From contig JAHHUD010000069.1 in NCBI GenBank assembly GCA_020024185.1, forward strand, positions 1 to 7,684: a stretch of DNA of 7,684 nucleotides. Direction: 5' to 3'. Positions 6,243 to 7,684 of this stretch are shown one piece after another. Below the pieces are notes generated by a model that made no database searches, was not told the DNA's origin, and saw nothing but the letters and a program-made list of their open reading frames with translations. Every line of letters starts with the position of its first letter. Position 1 is the first letter of the stretch. Position numbers and translations under genes: made by a program. This stretch comes from Oscillospiraceae bacterium. GTDB taxonomy: Bacteria; Bacillota; Clostridia; Oscillospirales; Ruminococcaceae.

Positions 6243-6713
6243 ATGAAAATTAAATTTAAAAATGATACAGAATTAGATTATTTAAAAGCAATTGAAACAG
6301 AAGAATACTTTAATGGCTCAAGCAGAAGAACACTGACTTTTGAATGTGATACAAATGCCATAAGTATTGATGAACTTAATGATATTTTATCTGTGGAAGA
6401 TAATTTAAAAGAAATTACACTGATTGGAGAACCATATCCAGTTTATAAAAAAAATAAAATCACAACTCAAGGTGTGAATGAAACTGGCGAAGAAATAAAT
6501 ATTGAACAAGAAGTAATTACAGATGAAATCGAAAGATATGAAACTTCACAAAATATTTATAACGGATATATATTGAAACTTAAATGCGGTGTTGAAAGTG
6601 TTATGACAGAATCTGAAAGTTCAGAAACACCTGCAAAATATGAAGATAAAATCATCTTTAAACTTGGCAAAAGAACTTATGTTGAAGAACAGTTAAATAA
6701 ATTGGGATTATAA
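6243..6713 (+). CDS. Phage protein of unknown function
   Basis: This 156-residue protein is started from ATG 6243 by AAGGAG at 6231-6236. It begins MKIKFKNDTELDYLKAIETE, is acidic and polar, and has no signal peptide, membrane segment or Cys pair. It mixes probable beta strands at the start (KIKFKND, RRTLTFECD) with a helical ISIDELNDILSVEDNLKEIT stretch. The middle (residues about 65-110) is rich in Glu, Thr and Asn and may be flexible, and it ends in IIFKLGKRTYVEEQLNKLGL. I do not recognise a family. The gene sits 19 bases after the repeat protein and 15 bases before the lysin, in the same message. Small hypothetical proteins of this kind are frequent between the tail fibre and lysis genes. 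A virion accessory role is possible but not shown. Confidence 0.7.
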   Translation: MKIKFKNDTELDYLKAIETEEYFNGSSRRTLTFECDTNAISIDELNDILSVEDNLKEITLIGEPYPVYKKNKITTQGVNETGEEINIEQEVITDEIERYETSQNIYNGYILKLKCGVESVMTESESSETPAKYEDKIIFKLGKRTYVEEQLNKLGL

Positions 6714-6728
6714 AAAGGAGAAAATAAT

Positions 6729-7684
6729 ATGAGCATTTATGGAGTAGATATTTCAAAACATCAAACAAGTCAAACTGTTAAAGAAATTAAAAGATGTGGA
6801 AAAGCTGATTTTGTAATTGTGCGTGCTGCTATTGGCAGTACAATCAAAGACCAGAAATTTGATATTTTTACAAAGGATATCAAAGATTTAAAACTTAAAA
6901 ATGGTTATTATTGTGCCTCTTATGCAAAAGATGAACAAGAAGCAATTGCAGAGGCTGACTATATTATTAGCCTTATTAAGCAAGATAATAACCCAACAGA
7001 ATTTCCGGTATTTTTTGACTGGGAGTATTTCTCAGCAGATTATATCAAAAAACATTTTGGTATTGTAGCGGATAAAAAATTAATACAAGCCATTACAATA
7101 GCTTTCTGTGAAAGAATTAAACAAGCAGGATTTACAGCCGGTGTATATGCAAATAAAGATTTTATTACGAGATTTTACACAGATGATTTTTGGAGAGCAC
7201 ATCCGGATTATAAATTTTGGTATGCTCGTCCAGGTTTAAGTAAACCGGACCATGATTGCTATTTGTGGCAATATGCCTCTAACAACGGGAGAGATTTTGG
7301 ATATACAGGTGGAAATATTGATAAAAACGTTCTTATGGGTGGATATATTGAAAATATTGAACCTATGAAACCATTATCAAAACAACCTTGCAGGATGTAC
7401 ATCGGATATGCTTCTTTGGGTGATGTTAAAAAGCTTGTAACAAAAATAAATGGTTTAGGTATTCAAACAGAAGTTAAAGACGGATTTATCACAACCGGAT
7501 ATGCCTCTGCAGGAGACCAGTGCTATATTATGATAGACTGCAATGCACTTGGTATTCCATATAAAATTTATGAAGAACCAAAGCCACAACCACCAGTTCA
7601 TGAATGTGAAGACTGCAAAAAGCTTAAATCAGAAAATCAACAGCTTAAAGAAAATATTTCAAATCTTGAAAAAGAGAAACAACA
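6729..7684 (+). CDS. GH25 muramidase endolysin (3' partial)
   Basis: This is the first 318 codons of a lysin whose end lies outside the window. AAGGAG at 6715-6720 is 8 bases before ATG 6729. Residues about 1-210 are a glycoside hydrolase family 25 lysozyme, which cleaves the MurNAc-GlcNAc bond of peptidoglycan. It begins YGVDISKHQ with Asp7, has FVIVRAAIG, carries the catalytic-type motif FFDWEY with Asp97 and Glu99, then GVYAN, FWYARP, LWQYAS and a conserved GGNIDKNV with Asp198. There is no signal peptide, so export would normally need a holin. Residues about 221-281 hold two related GYAS-x-GD segments separated by a GLGIQTEVKDGFI stretch, an arrangement like SPOR-type cell-wall-binding domains. 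A proline-rich linker follows, then HECEDC (His291, Cys293, Cys296) and a heptad-like coiled coil (LKSENQQLKENISNLEKEK) that runs off the edge. The enzyme class is firm, and the C-terminal roles are inference. Confidence 0.92.
   Translation, partial: MSIYGVDISKHQTSQTVKEIKRCGKADFVIVRAAIGSTIKDQKFDIFTKDIKDLKLKNGYYCASYAKDEQEAIAEADYIISLIKQDNNPTEFPVFFDWEYFSADYIKKHFGIVADKKLIQAITIAFCERIKQAGFTAGVYANKDFITRFYTDDFWRAHPDYKFWYARPGLSKPDHDCYLWQYASNNGRDFGYTGGNIDKNVLMGGYIENIEPMKPLSKQPCRMYIGYASLGDVKKLVTKINGLGIQTEVKDGFITTGYASAGDQCYIMIDCNALGIPYKIYEEPKPQPPVHECEDCKKLKSENQQLKENISNLEKEKQ

Overview
The window is a dense, single-strand block of siphophage late genes, most likely part of a prophage or temperate phage of a low-GC Gram-positive host. 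The AT-rich sequence, strong AGGAG-type ribosome binding sites, TTG starts and protein types point to Clostridia or a related Firmicute of the gut type. The host assignment is inference. There are no tRNAs, rRNAs, insertion sequences, CRISPR arrays, integrase or attachment sites, and no stretch over about 20 bases between coding regions once the frameshifted reading frame at 242-451 is counted.

Layout, left to right: (1) the 3' end of a tail assembly chaperone gene (lambda gpG type), which ends in a canonical A_AAA_AAG slippery heptamer at 236-242 directly before its stop codon. A -1 shift there opens a 69-codon extension ending at 451, giving the gpG-T type fusion; (2) the tape measure protein (444-2822), probably started from TTG rather than the upstream GTG; (3) a distal tail (Dit) protein (2819-3634); (4) a baseplate/tail hub-like protein (3627-4667); (5) a tail fibre or receptor-binding protein with a pyocin-knob-like segment (4664-5653); (6) a small protein with three tandem YDWNGT-type repeats and a C-terminal domain I do not recognise (5657-6223); (7) a 156-residue protein of unknown function (6243-6713); (8) a GH25 muramidase endolysin that runs off the right edge (6729 to end).

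The genes follow assembly order: chaperones coat the tape measure, the tape measure sets tube length, Dit and hub close the distal end, fibre proteins bind the host, and the lysin releases progeny. Adjacent genes overlap by 4-9 bases or are separated by 19 bases or fewer, so translational coupling in one polycistronic message is likely. I see no promoter or factor-independent terminator inside the window. The most notable signals are the textbook recoding site, the overlapping frameshift-ORF end and tape measure start, a coiled-coil insertion in the tape measure, the 14-residue repeat array, and the unusual C-terminus of the lysin.
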